Below are positions 61,836 to 64,000 of a stretch of 64,000 nt of DNA, piece by piece. The position numbers and the translations under genes were made by a program. Positions within the stretch are counted from its first letter, which is position 1; each line of letters begins with the position of its first letter. The DNA comes from Climacium dendroides (Eukaryota; Streptophyta; Bryopsida; Hypnales; Climaciaceae). The stretch covers positions 15,318,047 to 15,382,046 of the forward strand of contig OX467087.1 of the NCBI GenBank assembly GCA_950106755.1. Direction: 5' to 3'. The notes beneath the pieces were generated by a model that ran no database searches, was not told where the DNA came from, and worked only from the letters and a program-made list of their open reading frames with translations.

Positions 61836-62943
61836 CCAAATTTCATTTCAAAATTTGCTTTGTGGAGTATTAAATAGTTTGAAGAAAAAACATATTGGCA
61901 AGTGTGACATAAAATTTGGGACTATTTTTGGACAATACAACATTTTTGAAAATTTCCAAAAAATAGGCAAGGTATTAGTATAATAGCCATGAGTACTTGA
62001 TCTATAAATCTTCAATCATTTAGAGTCAAATTGTAAAAGTTATGGCTAAAAAACAAAAGAGCAGGCAAGGTGTAGTACAAAATAGGACAGATGTATCTTA
62101 TAATCACCCTATTTTCCATCCCATATTCATCACAATTGTTGAAGTGGACAAGTTTATACTCAATGGAATTCACCTTATTAATCTATAGTTGCAAAAAATC
62201 TAAACTAAACTAAAACATGATTGCAATTGCAATTGTACAAAAGCTTAATTCAACTAAGAAATAACTACATCTATACAATGATTGTAGTTCTCTCAATTGT
62301 CTTATATTAATTGTCTCATGCCAATTATTATGAATACCATTAAATTGGACATGTAAGACTTGTAGGTTGTTGTGCACTTATATAATGAATTTGTTAATAG
62401 AATTTTAAGATTTGTACAATTTAGAAGTTTCTACTTCTGTAGTGTATAGAAATCTAAAAATATTAAGATCTAAGAAATTTTAATGTTCCCTAAATAAGTG
62501 GAATCTATTAAATATCAATATTTAAACTTTTAAATTCTAGAAAAGAAGCTAGATTTGAAATTTTAAAATCTACAAATCATTGAGATTAGAATTTCAAAAT
62601 CTACAAATCTATAAAATCTACAAAAATCTACATGGCAATGAATGCCACATAGGCAACCACATTAGAAAAGTACATCAACAAACTAAGTTCCAATTAGGCA
62701 TTGTTGTTTACAACTATAATTCTAAAAACAACTTGTTTACAATGACTAAAAGTTTCTAAATTAGCACTAGTCACAAGTGTTCCATCCAACTAAAATAAAT
62801 TAAATAACAGTTGTTCTTTGTAGTAAAAAAAACTTCATTTTCTTCTATTGAAGGTTGTAGTAGTTTTTATCAATTTTGATATACAGGTATACTATTGGAT
62901 GCCAAAAATTGTAACATTTATAGATCTATACAAAGTTGTCAAA

Positions 62944-63264
62944 ATGGGGAATTTCATTAAAATGGCAATATTCTATGTGCCATTTTCACAGTGTGTCGTT
63001 CCCACAATTCAGACCGGGCGGTTTGAAATCTATCAGTGTCCTAGACTTGTGAACTCTATACCACTATTAGATGTATTAAATCTAGGAAAGATGTAGATTT
63101 CAAACCAATCAGTTTAAAAAATCTACATATTTTTTAGATTTCAGATATCTAATAATGGTATAGATTTCAAAAATCTAGAATGCTAGTAGAGTTCAAACTG
63201 CCCAATCTGAACTGTGAGAATGCCAAAGTCACTAAATAATCACCATTTTAATGAAATTCCCCAT
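62944..63264. mobile_element. Fold-back transposon family D copy 2, 321 bp, 4-bp TSD
   Basis: The 22-bp termini are perfect inverted repeats (ATGGGGAATTTCATTAAAAT... at the left and its complement at the right). CAAA flanks both sides (62940-62943 and 63265-63268). It has exactly the same length as copy 1 and is collinear with it throughout with scattered substitutions. Confidence 0.92.
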
Positions 63265-63657
63265 CAAACTAAAACAAGTTTAGCTTTTTGTTTTACATTG
63301 CACACTTTGAAAGAGCTAAACTCATGGAATTCTAACAAATATTTAATAATTTTAAGATTGGCCCTAGCATAATTTCTATAAGGAACTATAATTTCTTTTT
63401 GTAATGGGCTCTAAGATAGTGAAGATGATTCCTATAATAAATCTTTGTAAAGTTAAAACATCGTATAGGTGCCATATGCTTTGCCAAAGCAAACAAAGGT
63501 CTGCAAATGAGCATAGCCATTAACATGCCACCACCATAGAATCATATTAATTTTTAATTGTTAAAATATATAAATAATTTAGTTTTTTTTTTTAATATGC
63601 AAGTTAAGTCCTCTCACATAGGCTTGCGTGTTTACATAAAATATTAGAATGTATTTT

Positions 63658-63946
63658 ATGGGAAATTTCATTAAAATGGCGATATTCCATGTGCCATTTT
63701 CATAGTGTGCCGTTCCCACAGTTCAGATTGGGTGGTCTAAAATCTATTCGTGTCCTAGATTTGTGAACTCTACACCACTATTAGATGTATTAAATCTAGG
63801 AAAGATGTAGATTTTAGACCAATTGGTTTTTAAATCTACATATTTCGTAGATTTAATACATCTAATAGTGGTGTAGAGTTCACAAATCTAGGACACTAAT
63901 AGATTTCAGACCGCCCAATTTGAACTGTGAGAATGCCAAAGCACAG
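63658..63946. mobile_element. Fold-back transposon family D copy 3, right end lost, near-perfect palindrome
   Basis: It starts ATGGGAAATTTCATTAAAAT and matches copies 1 and 2 until about 63946 (GCCAAAGCACAGA), after which unrelated GC-richer sequence follows, so the right terminus is missing. Arms 63754-63798 and 63848-63892 are 45-bp perfect reverse complements, and pairing continues outward with few mismatches to about 63690 and 63942. Copies 1 and 2 have more arm mismatches. Confidence 0.88.
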
Positions 63947-64000
63947 AGGGGGCACTACAAAGGAAGTTCATGGGTGAGGAGCGACCAAACCCTAACTACC

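Larger units (their letters stand above)
58601..64000. other. AT-rich intergenic region with fold-back elements, no recognisable gene
   Basis: Only short AT-rich ORFs. It holds three copies of fold-back family D (59745, 62944, 63658), family F copy 2 (61415-61630) and the repeat related to 10.5 kb (61675-61835). 62540-62640 contains repeated AAATCTACAAA words resembling the centre of family D. Confidence 0.65.

Overview
This window looks like nuclear DNA from a land plant, most likely a bryophyte such as a moss. That is an inference. The two confident multi-exon genes have many short exons and introns mostly of about 80-800 bp with GT-AG borders. They encode plant-type TRRAP/Tra1 and plant-specific DUF639 proteins, and a third gene encodes a plant-only BURP protein. 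The genes sit in short islands of higher GC, separated by long, very AT-rich stretches that hold only decayed and non-autonomous transposons. I see no rRNA, tRNA, CRISPR or bacterial-type operon.

Layout. 1-7.15 kb: 5' half of a TRRAP/Tra1 gene on the minus strand (15 exons reconstructed, about 1,075 residues, cut by the left edge). 7.15-16.2 kb: AT-rich, no gene, with a small CACTA-ended MITE, a fold-back repeat and a dispersed repeat. 16.2-17.1 kb: a GC-richer island with a TATA box and short ORFs. 17.1-36.9 kb: repeat land. It contains a complete 2.05 kb CACTA-type element carrying two internal minisatellites, inserted in an older repeat whose empty relatives are also present. It also holds a relic of a TNP2-like CACTA transposase, interrupted by a 1.2 kb CACTA element with its own target-site duplication. 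36.9-38.6 kb and 40.3-42.1 kb: two GC-richer islands with weak gene-like ORFs, separated by a hairpin and a Harbinger/Tourist-like MITE. 42.1-45.5 kb: AT-rich, with a long (TA)n tract.

45.8-52.9 kb: a complete DUF639 gene on the plus strand (12 coding exons, 884 residues by my splice model). 53.5-54.7 kb: minus-strand exon-like ORFs of unknown identity. 55.5-56.9 kb: a GC-rich, two-exon secreted BURP-domain gene on the minus strand, with RY motifs in its intron and a TATA box upstream. 58.6-64 kb: AT-rich, with three copies of a fold-back element. Two of these copies are 321 bp long and flanked by 4-bp duplications; the third forms an almost perfect palindrome.

The three confident genes have unrelated jobs (chromatin co-activator scaffold, membrane protein of unknown function, extracellular BURP protein), and nothing suggests they work as a unit. 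The most unusual content is in the mobile elements: the 4-bp-TSD fold-back family, the minisatellite-bearing CACTA element, and the nesting that gives relative insertion ages.
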